Source: CAVTJL01 sp963735065
GTDB taxonomy: Bacteria > Pseudomonadota > Alphaproteobacteria > Geminicoccales > Geminicoccaceae
Reading direction: 5' to 3'
NCBI GenBank assembly: GCA_963735065.1
Contig: CAVTJL010000004.1
Location: 1,178,001-1,242,000 of the forward strand
DNA: 64,000 bases
Part shown: positions 1 through 8,938 of the stretch, piece by piece
How positions within the stretch are numbered: the first letter of the stretch is position 1
Layout of the letters: each line of letters opens with the position of its first letter
Program-made: the position numbers and the translations under genes
The notes under the pieces: generated by a model
Seen by the model: the letters and a program-made list of their open reading frames with translations, nothing else
Databases searched by the model: none
What the model was told of the DNA's origin: nothing

Positions 1-1087
1 TCGCGGCGGCGTGGTGCTTGGGAAGTCGAACACGCCCGAATTCGGCGCAGGCGCCCAGACCTTCAACGAGGTCTTCGGCGTGACGAGGAATCCATGGAAC
101 ACCGCGCTTACCTGCTCGGGATCGTCGGGCGGCGCAGCGGTGGCGCTGGCCACCGGCATGGTCTGGCTCGCCAACGGCTCGGATCTCGGCGGCTCGCTCC
201 GCACGCCCGCCGCCTTCTGCTCGGTTGTCGGTCTGCGGCCAAGCCCGGGACGGGTGCCGCACGGGCCGAGCGCTTCACCCTTTCAGACCCTTTCCGTCGA
301 CGGGCCGATGGCGCGGGACGTGCGCGACGTGGCACTTCTCCTCGACGCCCAGGCCGGCTTTGATCACCGGGATCCACTGAGCTTCGATCCCCCGCCCGAG
401 AGCTTCGCCTCCGCCACCGAACGCCCACCGAGCCTCAACCGGGTCGCCTTCTCCCCGGATCTTGGCGGCATCACGCCCGTCGACGCCGAGGTTGCAACAA
501 TCTGTCGTCAGGCCGCTGGCCGTCTGGCGGATCTCGGGGCTACGGTCGAGGAGGGTTGCCCCGACCTCAGCTCATCGACCGATGTCTTCACTATCCTCCG
601 CGCGGAGCAGTTCGTCACCAGCCGCGCTCCGCTTCTCGACAAGCACCGTGACAAGCTGAAGCCCGAGGTGGCCTGGAACATCGAGCACGGGCTCACGCTC
701 TCGGCCGAGAGAATAGGATGGGCGGAGCGGGAGCGCGGGCTGATCCAGCGTCGGATGGCGGCGTTCTTTCTCGAGCACGATCTCCTTTTGTGCCCCGCTG
801 CGATCGTGCCGCCATTCCCCGTCGAGACGCGCTACATTGCCGAGCTCAACGGGCATCGTTTCCCCAGCTACATCGACTGGGTGGCCATCACTTATGCTAT
901 AACCCTCTCTGGGTGCCCGGCCCTTTCGCTGCCTTGCGGCTTTACATCGAAGGGCTTGCCGGTCGGCCTGCAGATCGTGGGGCCGCCACGTGGCGAGGCC
1001 AAGCTGCTCGGCGCCGCAGCGGCCCTCGAGGATATGCTGGGCCTCGCCCGAAAGGTGCCTATGGATCCCCGACCACCAGCCACCTGA
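1..1087 (+). CDS. amidase-signature family hydrolase, C-terminal part (5' end outside window)
   Basis: The open frame runs in from the window edge (codons from base 2), so the true start and the N-terminal catalytic Lys region are missing; about 361 residues are visible. The amidase signature is clear: a Ser/Gly-rich SGSSGGAAVALATG loop carrying the cis-Ser, followed about 25 residues later by GSDLGGSLRTPAAFC, whose Ser is the expected nucleophile of the Ser-cisSer-Lys triad. A late CPALSLPCGF and PVGLQIVG segment is the usual C-terminal family hallmark. It should hydrolyse an amide (amidase, or GatA-like). Position near sugar and transport genes rather than gatC/gatB favours a catabolic amidase over tRNA amidotransferase GatA. 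The substrate cannot be read from the sequence. Confidence 0.9.
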   Translation, partial: RGGVVLGKSNTPEFGAGAQTFNEVFGVTRNPWNTALTCSGSSGGAAVALATGMVWLANGSDLGGSLRTPAAFCSVVGLRPSPGRVPHGPSASPFQTLSVDGPMARDVRDVALLLDAQAGFDHRDPLSFDPPPESFASATERPPSLNRVAFSPDLGGITPVDAEVATICRQAAGRLADLGATVEEGCPDLSSSTDVFTILRAEQFVTSRAPLLDKHRDKLKPEVAWNIEHGLTLSAERIGWAERERGLIQRRMAAFFLEHDLLLCPAAIVPPFPVETRYIAELNGHRFPSYIDWVAITYAITLSGCPALSLPCGFTSKGLPVGLQIVGPPRGEAKLLGAAAALEDMLGLARKVPMDPRPPAT

Positions 1088-1158
1088 GGCACCTGCCCGG
1101 GAACCCAGCGGTCGGTCGGGCGTTTTCGTCGCTCGGGCTGCATTGGGGAAGCGGGACG

Positions 1159-3096
1159 ATGACGGGCCACAAGCGGCAGCTCGAAGCCGAGATCCAGGCG
1201 ACTCCGCCTCTTGACGCCTCCTTGGCGCTGATCCTGGGGGGCGTCGTTCTCGCGCTCTATTTTGGCCGCGAGATCCTTATCCCTCTGGCTCTTGCTGTGC
1301 TCGTGAGCTTCGCGCTCGCCCCGCTGGTCTCACTCTTCCGACGCCTCCGCCTTGGCCGCATCGTGTCCGTGATCCTGGTCGTGGTGATTGCGACGGCAGC
1401 TGTCGGCGCGGTCACGGCGCTGGTCACAAGCCAGCTCGTCACGCTCGCCCAGAGGATCCCAACCTACGAATACAACCTCCGGACCAAGGTTTGGAGCCTA
1501 CGGGACGTCCTCCCGAGCGGCGGCGTCATCGATCGGACGTCGGCTGCGATCCAAGATCTCAATCGAGAGATAGAGGAGGCGACGCATGGCGCGCAGCCCT
1601 CCGAGGCGCAGATCCCGGGGGCGACGCCAAGCCAGAAGCCCGTGCCCGTCGAGCTTCACCAGCCCTCGCCGACACCGATCGAGATGCTGTCCGACGTGAT
1701 CGGGCCTCTTGTCGGACCCCTCGGGACCGCTGGGCTCACCTTGATCCTCGTCGTCTTCATGCTGATCGAGCGAAGCGAGCTGCGCGACCGCCTGATCCGG
1801 CTGCTGGGCGACCGCGATATCATGCGGTCTACCCGGACCATGGACGAGGGCGCGAAGCGAATCAGCCGCTATCTCTTGATGCAGCTCACCATCAACGTGC
1901 TGCACGGCACGCCCTACGGCATTGGCCTTTGGCTGATCGGAGTCCCCAATCCCCTCTTGTGGGGACTCCTCGCCGTCCTGCTCCGCTTCATTCCCTATCT
2001 CGGGCCTCTCGTGGCCGCGGCGGGCCCTCTGCTCCTCGCGCTCGCGGTCGATCCCGGCTGGACCATGGTCGGCCTGACGCTCGGCCTTATCATCGTGCTC
2101 GAGTTCTTCACAGCCAACGTTCTCGAGCCTTGGCTGTACGGCTCGATCACCGGTCTGTCGCCCCTGGCTATTCTCGCCGCCGCCGTCTTTTGGACCACCC
2201 TTTGGGGCCCCATCGGCCTTCTTCTCTCGGTGCCGCTCACCGTGTGTGTCGTCGTGCTGGGCCGCCATGTGCCGAGGCTGCAGTTCCTGGATATGCTCCT
2301 GGGCGACCGTCCTGCGCTCACGACGCCGGCCCGCCTTTACCAGCGTCTCCTCGCCGACGAGCGCCACGAGGCGATGGAGCTCGCCGAGGATCACGCCGAG
2401 GCTGAGGGCTTCGACCCGCTCGTCGATGACGTGCTCCTGCCCGTCCTGGCGTTTGCCGAGCGCGACCGCCAGCGTGCTGCGCTCGATCCCGCCGCAGCGC
2501 AGCGACTGGCTGAGGAGGTCGAGGCGATCGCCGACTATCTGGGTGCGGAGGAGGCGGACGAGGACCACAAGGACGATGCTGCTCCCGAGCGTTCCGCGCA
2601 CGTCCTGTGCCTTGGCGGGCGGAGCCGGATCGACCTTGCAGCCGCCCGTCTGCTAGCCGCTCGCCTCGAGGCACAGGGTATCCCCGCAGATGCAGCCGCC
2701 GACACGGTGATCGGAAGGCTGAGCCGGCCTCTCGGGGCAGGCTTGGCCGGGCCGCCCGTCGCCTGTATCGCGTACCTTGCCCTTCCCTCCCCCCACCACG
2801 CCCGCCGAGCCGTGAGGCGGCTCCGCGCCAAGCTCGGTCGACAGAGCGACGTGCTCCTGGGCGTCTTCGTCGACGCCGAGGAGCGCACGCTTGAGGTCGA
2901 GTCCATGGATGCCGACGGTACATTCCACACGATAGCGGCAATCGTCGAGGAGGTCAGGACGCGTCTTGACGGGCTGGGCACGGCCGCCCCCACTACCGCG
3001 ACGCAGGCTGCTACCCGAGACGGCCAGAAGCCGGCGGGAGCGTGGCCTAGCGTAGCGAGCGTGCCTCCCCCAGCCGGCCTCTCTCCAGCGCCTTGA
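1159..3096 (+). CDS. AI-2E family (PerM/YhhT-type) membrane transporter with long C-terminal cytosolic extension
   Basis: A 645-residue protein read from ATG 1159, preceded by a GGGGAAGCGGGA purine stretch; an upstream in-frame start at 718 would overlap the amidase and is rejected. Residues about 25-90 hold the first membrane segments, about 95-165 a polar loop, and about 185-375 the hydrophobic core with the PYLGP motif typical of the AI-2E/PerM exporter family. The family norm is about 350 residues; here roughly 265 more follow, charged and soluble, with an alternating beta/alpha pattern near the end (VLCLGGRSRIDLAAARLLAARL, then a second LGVFVD strand region). That tail resembles a Rossmann or cobalamin-binding-type fold by pattern only. 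Exporter of an unknown small molecule or ion; the name AI-2E is historical. Confidence 0.85.
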   Translation: MTGHKRQLEAEIQATPPLDASLALILGGVVLALYFGREILIPLALAVLVSFALAPLVSLFRRLRLGRIVSVILVVVIATAAVGAVTALVTSQLVTLAQRIPTYEYNLRTKVWSLRDVLPSGGVIDRTSAAIQDLNREIEEATHGAQPSEAQIPGATPSQKPVPVELHQPSPTPIEMLSDVIGPLVGPLGTAGLTLILVVFMLIERSELRDRLIRLLGDRDIMRSTRTMDEGAKRISRYLLMQLTINVLHGTPYGIGLWLIGVPNPLLWGLLAVLLRFIPYLGPLVAAAGPLLLALAVDPGWTMVGLTLGLIIVLEFFTANVLEPWLYGSITGLSPLAILAAAVFWTTLWGPIGLLLSVPLTVCVVVLGRHVPRLQFLDMLLGDRPALTTPARLYQRLLADERHEAMELAEDHAEAEGFDPLVDDVLLPVLAFAERDRQRAALDPAAAQRLAEEVEAIADYLGAEEADEDHKDDAAPERSAHVLCLGGRSRIDLAAARLLAARLEAQGIPADAAADTVIGRLSRPLGAGLAGPPVACIAYLALPSPHHARRAVRRLRAKLGRQSDVLLGVFVDAEERTLEVESMDADGTFHTIAAIVEEVRTRLDGLGTAAPTTATQAATRDGQKPAGAWPSVASVPPPAGLSPAP

Positions 3097-3571
3097 GCGC
3101 GCGCGCGACGAGCTCCTCCGGCTCGCCGTCGATCTCGACCTCGACGACATCGGGCTCACCCGCCGGACTTTCCAGAGCCTCGAGCTGGGACGGCAGCAGA
3201 GACACCGGCATGTAGTGTCCGTGCCGGCCCTCCATGCGACGGCGGATGAGGTCGATGTCGCCGCTCAGATGGACGAAGCGGACGCCGGGGCCCGCCTGCC
3301 GCAGGATGTCCCGGTAGCGCCGCTTGAGGGCCGAGCAGGTGACGACGGCAGGGATCCCGTCCTCGAGCCAGCGCCGAAGGTCCTTTGCGATTGCCTCGAG
3401 CCATGGGCGGCGATCGTCGTCGTTGAGCGGCTGGCCGCTCCGCATCTTCTCGACATTCGCTGTCGAATGATACTCGTCGCCCTCGGCGAAGCGGGCGTGG
3501 AGCCGCTCGGCCAGCATCTTTCCGACGGTCGTCTTGCCCGTGCTGGTGACGCCCATGACGACCACCGCCAT
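3047..3571 (-). CDS. gntK: gluconokinase (GntK type)
   Basis: A 174-residue P-loop kinase phosphorylating gluconate to 6-phosphogluconate with ATP. The Walker A motif GVTSTGKT sits at residues 7-14; the following EGDEYHS and NVEKMRSGQPLNDDDR segments, TCSALKRRYRD and the RxxGRxxHYMPVSLLPSQ lid-type motif are all standard GntK features, and the length fits. ATG 3571 is chosen because the Walker A then lies seven residues in; the longer open frame has no family similarity. It starts 8 bases after the gnd stop, so gnd-gntK is an operon handling gluconate through the pentose phosphate route. Its 3' end overlaps the 3' end of the convergent AI-2E gene by 50 bases. Confidence 0.93.
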   Translation of the reverse strand: MAVVVMGVTSTGKTTVGKMLAERLHARFAEGDEYHSTANVEKMRSGQPLNDDDRRPWLEAIAKDLRRWLEDGIPAVVTCSALKRRYRDILRQAGPGVRFVHLSGDIDLIRRRMEGRHGHYMPVSLLPSQLEALESPAGEPDVVEVEIDGEPEELVARALKALERGRLGEARSLR

Positions 3572-3579
3572 GGATGTGG

Positions 3580-4980
3580 TCAAGGCTTCCACTCGTGGTG
3601 GATACGGCCCGGCCGATCGATGCGCTCGAATTGGTGCGCGCCGAACAGGTCGCGCTGGGCCTGGGTAAGATTGACCGGCAGGCGCGCCATTGTGGCGCCT
3701 TCCAGCCAAGACGCCGCCGCGGCCAGCCCTGGAACCCAGAGCCCGTGCTCGGTCGCCGTCGCGACGACATTGCGCAACGCCACCGCACGCTCGCCAATCA
3801 ATCTGTTGAGCTGCGGGTCGAGAAGAAGATCCTCGAGCTCCGGCGCCTTGTCATAGGCGGCTGCGATGGGCTCGAGGAGCGCGCCACGGATGATGCATCC
3901 CGCGCGCCAGATGCGCGCCACGGTTGCGAGATTGACGTTCCAGGCCTGTGGCTCGTTGGCGGCACGCATCACCGCGAAGCCCTGCGCGTAGGCGATCGCC
4001 ATGCCGGCGAGCAACGCCTCGCCGAGGTCGGCGACCAGTGGCGCCGCATCCCCCTTGAAGGCGGGGCGCGGCATGCTCGTCATCTTGGCAAGCTTCTCCC
4101 GCTGGTCCTTCAACGCGCTCTGAGAGCGCGCCTGAGCGGCGGCAATGATCATCGGGGCCGCCACGCCGAGCTGCAACGCGGCTATGCCGGTCCACGCACC
4201 GGTGCCCTTCTGCTCGGCGCTGTCCAGGATGAGGTCGACCAGCGGCTTTCCGGTGTCGGCATCGCGCTCGCGGAAGATGCGATCGGTGATCTCGAGGAGA
4301 TAGGATGCGCGGTTCCCGTCGGTCCACGCGGTGAACTGCTTTGCCAAGGCCTCGGCATCAAGGCCAAGCAGTTCCTTGAGGATGCCATAAACCTCGGCGA
4401 TGGCCTGCATGACGGCATATTCGATGCCGTTGTGGACCATCTTGACGAAATGGCCGGCCCCGTCGGGGCCGAGATGGGCGACGCATGGCATCCCTTCCGC
4501 ACGGGCGGCCATGGCCTCGAGGATCGGCTGCGCGCGCCGCCAAGCCGGCTCGGGGCCACCTGCCATCATCGAGGGGCCGTTACGTGCTCCCTCCTCGCCG
4601 CCCGACACACCGAGACCCATGAAATGGATGCCCCGTTCGCCCATCCGCTTCTCTCGGCGGATCGTGTCTGTGTAGTGGCTGTTTCCGGCGTCGATGACGA
4701 CGTCACCGGCCTGCAGCGCGCTCTCGAGCGCGTCGAGCTCCTGATCCACCCCTGGGCCCGCCGGGATCATCAGCAGCACGAGGCGTGGCGAGCGCAGCGC
4801 TGCCGCAAGCGCCTGGATGTCGCCCACGGCATCGAGGCCAGCCGCGACGGCATGCTGTCTAGCCGTCTCGAAGCCGTCCAGCCCGACGACGGAGAAGCCC
4901 TTGTCCCGGGCGTTGAGGGCGAGATTGCGGCCCATGACGCCGAGCCCCACGACACCCAGGTCAGCATTCGTCAGCGTCAT
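3580..4980 (-). CDS. gnd: 6-phosphogluconate dehydrogenase, decarboxylating
   Basis: A 466-residue enzyme converting 6-phosphogluconate to ribulose-5-phosphate with CO2 release and NADPH formation. The N-terminal dinucleotide fold GLGVMG is at residues 12-17; the substrate-binding segment MGLGVSGGEEGARNGPSMM follows near 120; the catalytic Lys180 with His183, Asn184 and Glu187 lies in GHFVKMVHNGIEY. The length and the all-helical C-terminal half (RIWRAGCIIR, WxxxAQRDLFGAHQFERID) match the long, NADP-type bacterial Gnd. It is the first gene of the gnd-gntK pair; the upstream gap to the divergent hydroxyacid oxidase is 107 bases. Confidence 0.96.
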   Translation of the reverse strand: MTLTNADLGVVGLGVMGRNLALNARDKGFSVVGLDGFETARQHAVAAGLDAVGDIQALAAALRSPRLVLLMIPAGPGVDQELDALESALQAGDVVIDAGNSHYTDTIRREKRMGERGIHFMGLGVSGGEEGARNGPSMMAGGPEPAWRRAQPILEAMAARAEGMPCVAHLGPDGAGHFVKMVHNGIEYAVMQAIAEVYGILKELLGLDAEALAKQFTAWTDGNRASYLLEITDRIFRERDADTGKPLVDLILDSAEQKGTGAWTGIAALQLGVAAPMIIAAAQARSQSALKDQREKLAKMTSMPRPAFKGDAAPLVADLGEALLAGMAIAYAQGFAVMRAANEPQAWNVNLATVARIWRAGCIIRGALLEPIAAAYDKAPELEDLLLDPQLNRLIGERAVALRNVVATATEHGLWVPGLAAAASWLEGATMARLPVNLTQAQRDLFGAHQFERIDRPGRIHHEWKP

Positions 4981-5087
4981 GACATCCTCGCCTGATCGGG
5001 TTCCACGTTGTTCCTCCGGTTGTATAGGGTGAGCAGGCGTGAGAGGCTACCTGGTTGATCGAGGCCAGGAGGACAAGGGAGGCGACC

Positions 5088-6296
5088 ATGGAGGGGGATC
5101 GGCGGCTCACGGGCTGCTTCAACATCGCGGATCTGCGGCGGCGCGCACGGCGACGCCTGCCACGCGCCGTCTTCGACTTCTGCGATGGCGCTGCCGGGGA
5201 CGAGCTGACCCTTCGCCGAAATGAGTCGACCTTCGCCGAGATCGAGCTCGTGCCTCGCGCGCTCTCGCGCTCGGGAGAGCCGGATCCCTCACTCGAGCTG
5301 CTCGGGCAGCCCTTGAGCATGCCGCTGATGATCGGCCCGACCGGCCTCTCGGGCATGCTCTGGCCACAAGGCGAGATCGCGGCCGCCCGGGCCGCGGCAG
5401 CGGCCGGCACGATCTATGCCCAAAGCCACGGCTCCACCTGCTCGATCGAGGAGCTCGCCGCTTCTGGCCCGGGGCCTCGCTGGTTCCAGGTATTCATCTA
5501 TCGCGATCGTGAGCTCACCCGCTCCTTCGTCGAGCGCGCCCAGGCCGCCGGATTCGAGGGCCTCGTCCTCACGGTCGACAATCACGTCCTCGGCATCCGC
5601 GAGCGCGACCTCAGGAACGGCTTCACCGTCCCGCCCCGTGTCACGCCGGCAAATGCGCTCGACATGGCACGGCGCATACCGTGGCTGATGAGCTTCATGC
5701 GGGGACCGCGCATCACCTTCGCCAACTACCGAGATGCCGGGCACGGGGACAACATCCTGTCCCTTGCGGCCTATGTTTCCCAGGTGATGGAGCCCACGAT
5801 CGGCTGGGATGAGGTGGCCTGGGTGCGCAGTCTCTGGCGTGGTCCTTTCCTCCTCAAGGGCATCCTTCATCCCGAGGATGCCCGACGCGCGGTCGAGCAT
5901 GGCGTCGATGCGGTCATTGTCTCGAACCATGGCGGACGTCAGCTCGACGGCGCGATCAGCTCGGCGCGGGCCCTGCCAGAGATCGCCCAGGCGGTCGAGG
6001 GGCGCATCCCCATCCTGCTCGACGGCGGCGTCCGCCGCGGGGTCGACGTGGTGCGCGCCTTGGCGCTCGGCGCCACCGCCTGCCTGATCGGCCGGCCCCA
6101 TCTCTGGGGTCTGGCAGTGGCCGGCGAGGCCGGCGTGGCAAAGGTGCTCGACCTCTACAGACAGGAGATCGTCCGAACGATGGCGCTCGGTGGCTGGTCC
6201 AGCCTCGCCGAGCTGCGCCGGGACATAGTCCGGCTGCCAGGCGAGCCCATCCTGCCGCCGCCCGCGGGCCGGCCGCCGATCCGCATGGCGAGCTGA
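5088..6296 (+). CDS. FMN-dependent alpha-hydroxyacid oxidase/dehydrogenase
   Basis: A 402-residue TIM-barrel flavoprotein of the lactate/mandelate dehydrogenase and glycolate oxidase family, oxidising an L-2-hydroxyacid to the 2-oxoacid. ATG 5088 is chosen over an upstream frame start at 5055 because a GGGAGG box lies 6-12 bases before it. Seen: N-terminal FDFCDGAAGDE FMN loop, PTGLSGM, QVFIYRDRE, TVDN, FLLKGI (flavin-contacting Lys), and the active-site SNHGGRQLDGA with catalytic His281 and substrate-binding Arg284, then DGGVRRGVDVVRALALGA. Which substrate (lactate, mandelate, glycolate) cannot be told. It is divergent from gnd and followed by a 353-base gap. Confidence 0.9.
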   Translation: MEGDRRLTGCFNIADLRRRARRRLPRAVFDFCDGAAGDELTLRRNESTFAEIELVPRALSRSGEPDPSLELLGQPLSMPLMIGPTGLSGMLWPQGEIAAARAAAAAGTIYAQSHGSTCSIEELAASGPGPRWFQVFIYRDRELTRSFVERAQAAGFEGLVLTVDNHVLGIRERDLRNGFTVPPRVTPANALDMARRIPWLMSFMRGPRITFANYRDAGHGDNILSLAAYVSQVMEPTIGWDEVAWVRSLWRGPFLLKGILHPEDARRAVEHGVDAVIVSNHGGRQLDGAISSARALPEIAQAVEGRIPILLDGGVRRGVDVVRALALGATACLIGRPHLWGLAVAGEAGVAKVLDLYRQEIVRTMALGGWSSLAELRRDIVRLPGEPILPPPAGRPPIRMAS

Positions 6297-6649
6297 CCCC
6301 GGCTGGAATGGCCGAGGTGCAACAGAACGGCGGCGCTATGCCCGCCCGGGCCGCTGGTCTCTCTGAGGCTCTCCTACGCTTTGGCCCAACGCCGAGAAGC
6401 CGGGAGCAGACAATGTTCTTTCTATGTTCCCGACAATGCGAACAAGGACCCGCCTATGAGGCATGCTGATGACAAAATCGGTGCGTTAGAGGCGTCTTAT
6501 CCACAGGCATGGTGTCGCAATGTCATGCGGTCGCCACATGCCCGGAACGTGCAGCGAACGCTGTCGACGCGCTGCGATCAGACTGGTGAGGTTGACGAAC
6601 CCGCGCGGCGGTCGATGATGGGCGGCTGTCAGCCGCGATCGAGAGTGAG
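6297..6649. other. intergenic region, 353 bases, no gene recognised
   Basis: Nothing protein-like was found on either strand; a short + frame here has no recognisable signal. One perfect DnaA-box consensus TTATCCACA occurs at 6497-6505, but it is isolated. The region presumably carries the promoter of the HtrA-like gene. Confidence 0.5.
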
Positions 6650-7627
6650 ATGAGCCCTGCAGAGGATTGGTCCATTCCGGCAAGCGCCCAGCCGCAGCAG
6701 GGGCAGATCGGTTTTGACCTCGATGCTGCCCTGGCGTCCGTCCTGCAGCTTAGGGCGGAGATCCCCGCTGACGCCTTCACGGCGGAGACGCTGGGCACCG
6801 AACGGCATGGCAGCGCCGTCCTGATCGACGCCAAAGGTCTCGTCGTGACCATCGGCTACCTCATCGCCGAGGCGGAGACGGTTTGGCTGACCTCGCACCG
6901 GAATGTCGCCGTGCCCGCGCACGTCCTGGGCTACGACTTCACCACCGGCTTCGGGCTTTTGCAGCTTCTGGGCCGTGTGGACCTACCTGCCCTCCCGATC
7001 GGATCATCGGCGGAGCTCGCGCCCGGCGATGCTCTCGTCCTCGCGGCCGGTGGCGGCCAGCGCGCCGCGCTGACGGCAAAGCTGCTCGCCAAGCGTGAGT
7101 TCGCGGGCTACTGGGAATATCTGCTTGAGGAGGCGCTCTTCACGGTGCCCGCGCACCCGCATTGGGGTGGTGCGGCCTGTATCGATCCCAACGGGCGCCT
7201 GGTGGGGATCGGGTCCCTGTTGATCCAGGCCGAAGGAGGCCAGCAGGGCGGAGCGGCAGGCAACATGGTCGTGCCGATCGATCTGCTGCCGAGCGTGCTG
7301 GACGATGTCAGAGCCCACGGGCGCGTAAGCCGGCCACCTCGGCCGTGGCTCGGGCTCTACGCAACAGAGGCGAGCGAGCAGGTGGTCGTCGTGGGTGTGG
7401 CGCCCAAGGGACCAGCCGAGCAGGCGGGCCTCGAGCAAGGTGACATCATCCAGGACGTTGCCGGCGGCGAGGTGACGGATCTGGCGAGCCTCTACCGTAA
7501 GGTCTGGTCTCTCGGTGGAGCCGGTGTCGAGATACCGATGATCATCGAGCGTGACGGAAGGCGCCGCAGCATCTCCATCAGCTCCAACGACCGGGAGCGA
7601 TTCCTGAAAGCGCCTCGGATACACTAA
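6650..7627 (+). CDS. HtrA/DegP-like protein with PDZ domain but no catalytic triad (pseudoprotease)
   Basis: A 325-residue protein with a trypsin-like S1C fold followed by a PDZ domain. The N-terminal part shows the HtrA landmarks GSAVLIDAKGLVVTIGYLI (residues about 54-72), YDFTTGFGLLQL (95-106), PIGSSAELAPGDALVLAAGG and HWGGAACIDPNGRLVGIGS (171-190). In active HtrA proteins these are where TxxHV, DLAL and GNSGGP occur; here the His position reads GY, the Asp position G, and the Ser position W-G-G without Ser. The PDZ domain spans about 228-318 (RPWLGLYA through GDIIQDVAGGEVTDLASL). No signal peptide is visible, so it may be cytosolic. Inferred role: scaffold or peptide-binding regulator rather than peptidase. 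It sits 93 bases before an enolase-superfamily gene. Confidence 0.8.
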   Translation: MSPAEDWSIPASAQPQQGQIGFDLDAALASVLQLRAEIPADAFTAETLGTERHGSAVLIDAKGLVVTIGYLIAEAETVWLTSHRNVAVPAHVLGYDFTTGFGLLQLLGRVDLPALPIGSSAELAPGDALVLAAGGGQRAALTAKLLAKREFAGYWEYLLEEALFTVPAHPHWGGAACIDPNGRLVGIGSLLIQAEGGQQGGAAGNMVVPIDLLPSVLDDVRAHGRVSRPPRPWLGLYATEASEQVVVVGVAPKGPAEQAGLEQGDIIQDVAGGEVTDLASLYRKVWSLGGAGVEIPMIIERDGRRRSISISSNDRERFLKAPRIH

Positions 7628-7720
7628 GAAGATCCAGCCCGCTGCTGTTCGGCGGGGCAAGCTCTCGGTGAGGGGTTCTCGTCTCCGGAGCCGCAGGCTC
7701 CGATCTGGGAGGTTCGTAGA

Positions 7721-8920
7721 TTGAAGATCACCGCACTCGAGACGATCAGGCTCGAGGAGTTTCCCAACCTGCTCTGGCTGCAGGTGCACACGGATGAGGG
7801 GCTGATCGGGCTCGGTGAGACGTTCTTCGGGCCGCGAGCGGTGGCAGCCTACATCCACGAGTCCGCCGCCCCTCGCCTTCTCGGCCAGGACCCGCTGCTC
7901 ATCGACCGCCACTCCCGGATGCTGCTCGATGGCTATCTGGGCTTCAGCGGCAGTGGTGCCGAGATGCGCGGCCTCTCCGCCATCGACATCGCGCTCTGGG
8001 ACATCTTCGGCCAGGCGGTGGGAAAGCCCATCCACCAATGTCTGGGCGGCCTCGCCCGGGAGAGCATCCGCACCTACAATACCTGCGCCGGCTATCGCTA
8101 TGTGCGCGGTGCCGCGGGGCAGGACACCCAGAACTGGGGAATCGACAGGAAACAGGGCCCCTACGAGGATCTCGACGCCTTCCTCAACCGTGCCGACGAG
8201 CTCGCCCTTTCGCTTCTCGAGCAGGGCATCACCGGCATGAAGATCTGGCCGTTCGACTTCGCGGCGGAACGGTGGAAGGGCCTCTACATCGCACCCGACG
8301 AGCTGGACAGGGCGCTCGAGCCCTACCGCAAGATACGCGCCGCCGTCGGCGATCGGATGGACATCATGTGCGAGTTCCACTCCTTGTGGAACCTGCCGAC
8401 GGCCAAGCGCATCTGTCGGGCCCTCGAGGAGTTCGAGCCATTCTGGTTCGAGGACCCGATCAAAATGACCAATTTCGACGCCCTGGCCGAGCTCGCCGCG
8501 TCGACACCGGTGCCGATCACGGCGAGTGAGACGATCGCCACACGGCCTGTCTTCCGGGAGATGATGGGCAAAGGTGCCGTCGGTATCGTCATGCTCGATC
8601 TCTCCTGGGTCGGCGGCATCTCCGAGGCCCGGAAGATCGCGACGATGGCAGAGGCGCATCACCTGCCGGTGGCACCGCACGACTGCACCGGGCCGATTGT
8701 CTATACGGCCTCCTGCCACGTCTCGCTGAACGCCACCAACGCGCTCGTCCAAGAGAGCGTGAGGGCGTTCTACACCGGCTGGTACAAGGAGCTGGTGACC
8801 GAGCTGCCGCGCATGGAGAAAGGCTTCATCCTACCAATGGAAGGCCCCGGTCTTGGGACGCGTCTGCTCCCCGACGTCCTCAAGCGCAAGGACGCGGAGA
8901 TCGAGCGCAGCAGACTCTGA
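7721..8920 (+). CDS. mandelate racemase/muconate lactonizing enzyme family (enolase superfamily) sugar-acid dehydratase-like
   Basis: A 399-residue enolase-superfamily enzyme starting at TTG 7721, supported by a GGGAGG box about 9 bases upstream. N-terminal capping domain residues 1-125, then a TIM barrel. Metal ligands expected of the superfamily are visible at Glu218 (CEFHSLWN), Glu244 (WFEDP) and Glu270 (ASET); His320 in PHDCTGP would be the acid/base His of the mandelate-racemase/galactonate-dehydratase type. A His at 220 immediately after the first ligand also fits the acid-sugar dehydratase style. It probably abstracts a proton alpha to a carboxylate, dehydrating an aldonate; exact substrate unknown. 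Neighbouring gluconate and lactonase genes fit a sugar-acid role. Confidence 0.88.
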   Translation: MKITALETIRLEEFPNLLWLQVHTDEGLIGLGETFFGPRAVAAYIHESAAPRLLGQDPLLIDRHSRMLLDGYLGFSGSGAEMRGLSAIDIALWDIFGQAVGKPIHQCLGGLARESIRTYNTCAGYRYVRGAAGQDTQNWGIDRKQGPYEDLDAFLNRADELALSLLEQGITGMKIWPFDFAAERWKGLYIAPDELDRALEPYRKIRAAVGDRMDIMCEFHSLWNLPTAKRICRALEEFEPFWFEDPIKMTNFDALAELAASTPVPITASETIATRPVFREMMGKGAVGIVMLDLSWVGGISEARKIATMAEAHHLPVAPHDCTGPIVYTASCHVSLNATNALVQESVRAFYTGWYKELVTELPRMEKGFILPMEGPGLGTRLLPDVLKRKDAEIERSRL

Positions 8921-8938
8921 GGCGGGCTCGCTCCGAGC

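Noticed and set aside
6497..6505. Perfect DnaA-box consensus TTATCCACA
   Set aside because: Single isolated copy, no cluster, AT-rich unwinding region or replication genes nearby; not an origin.
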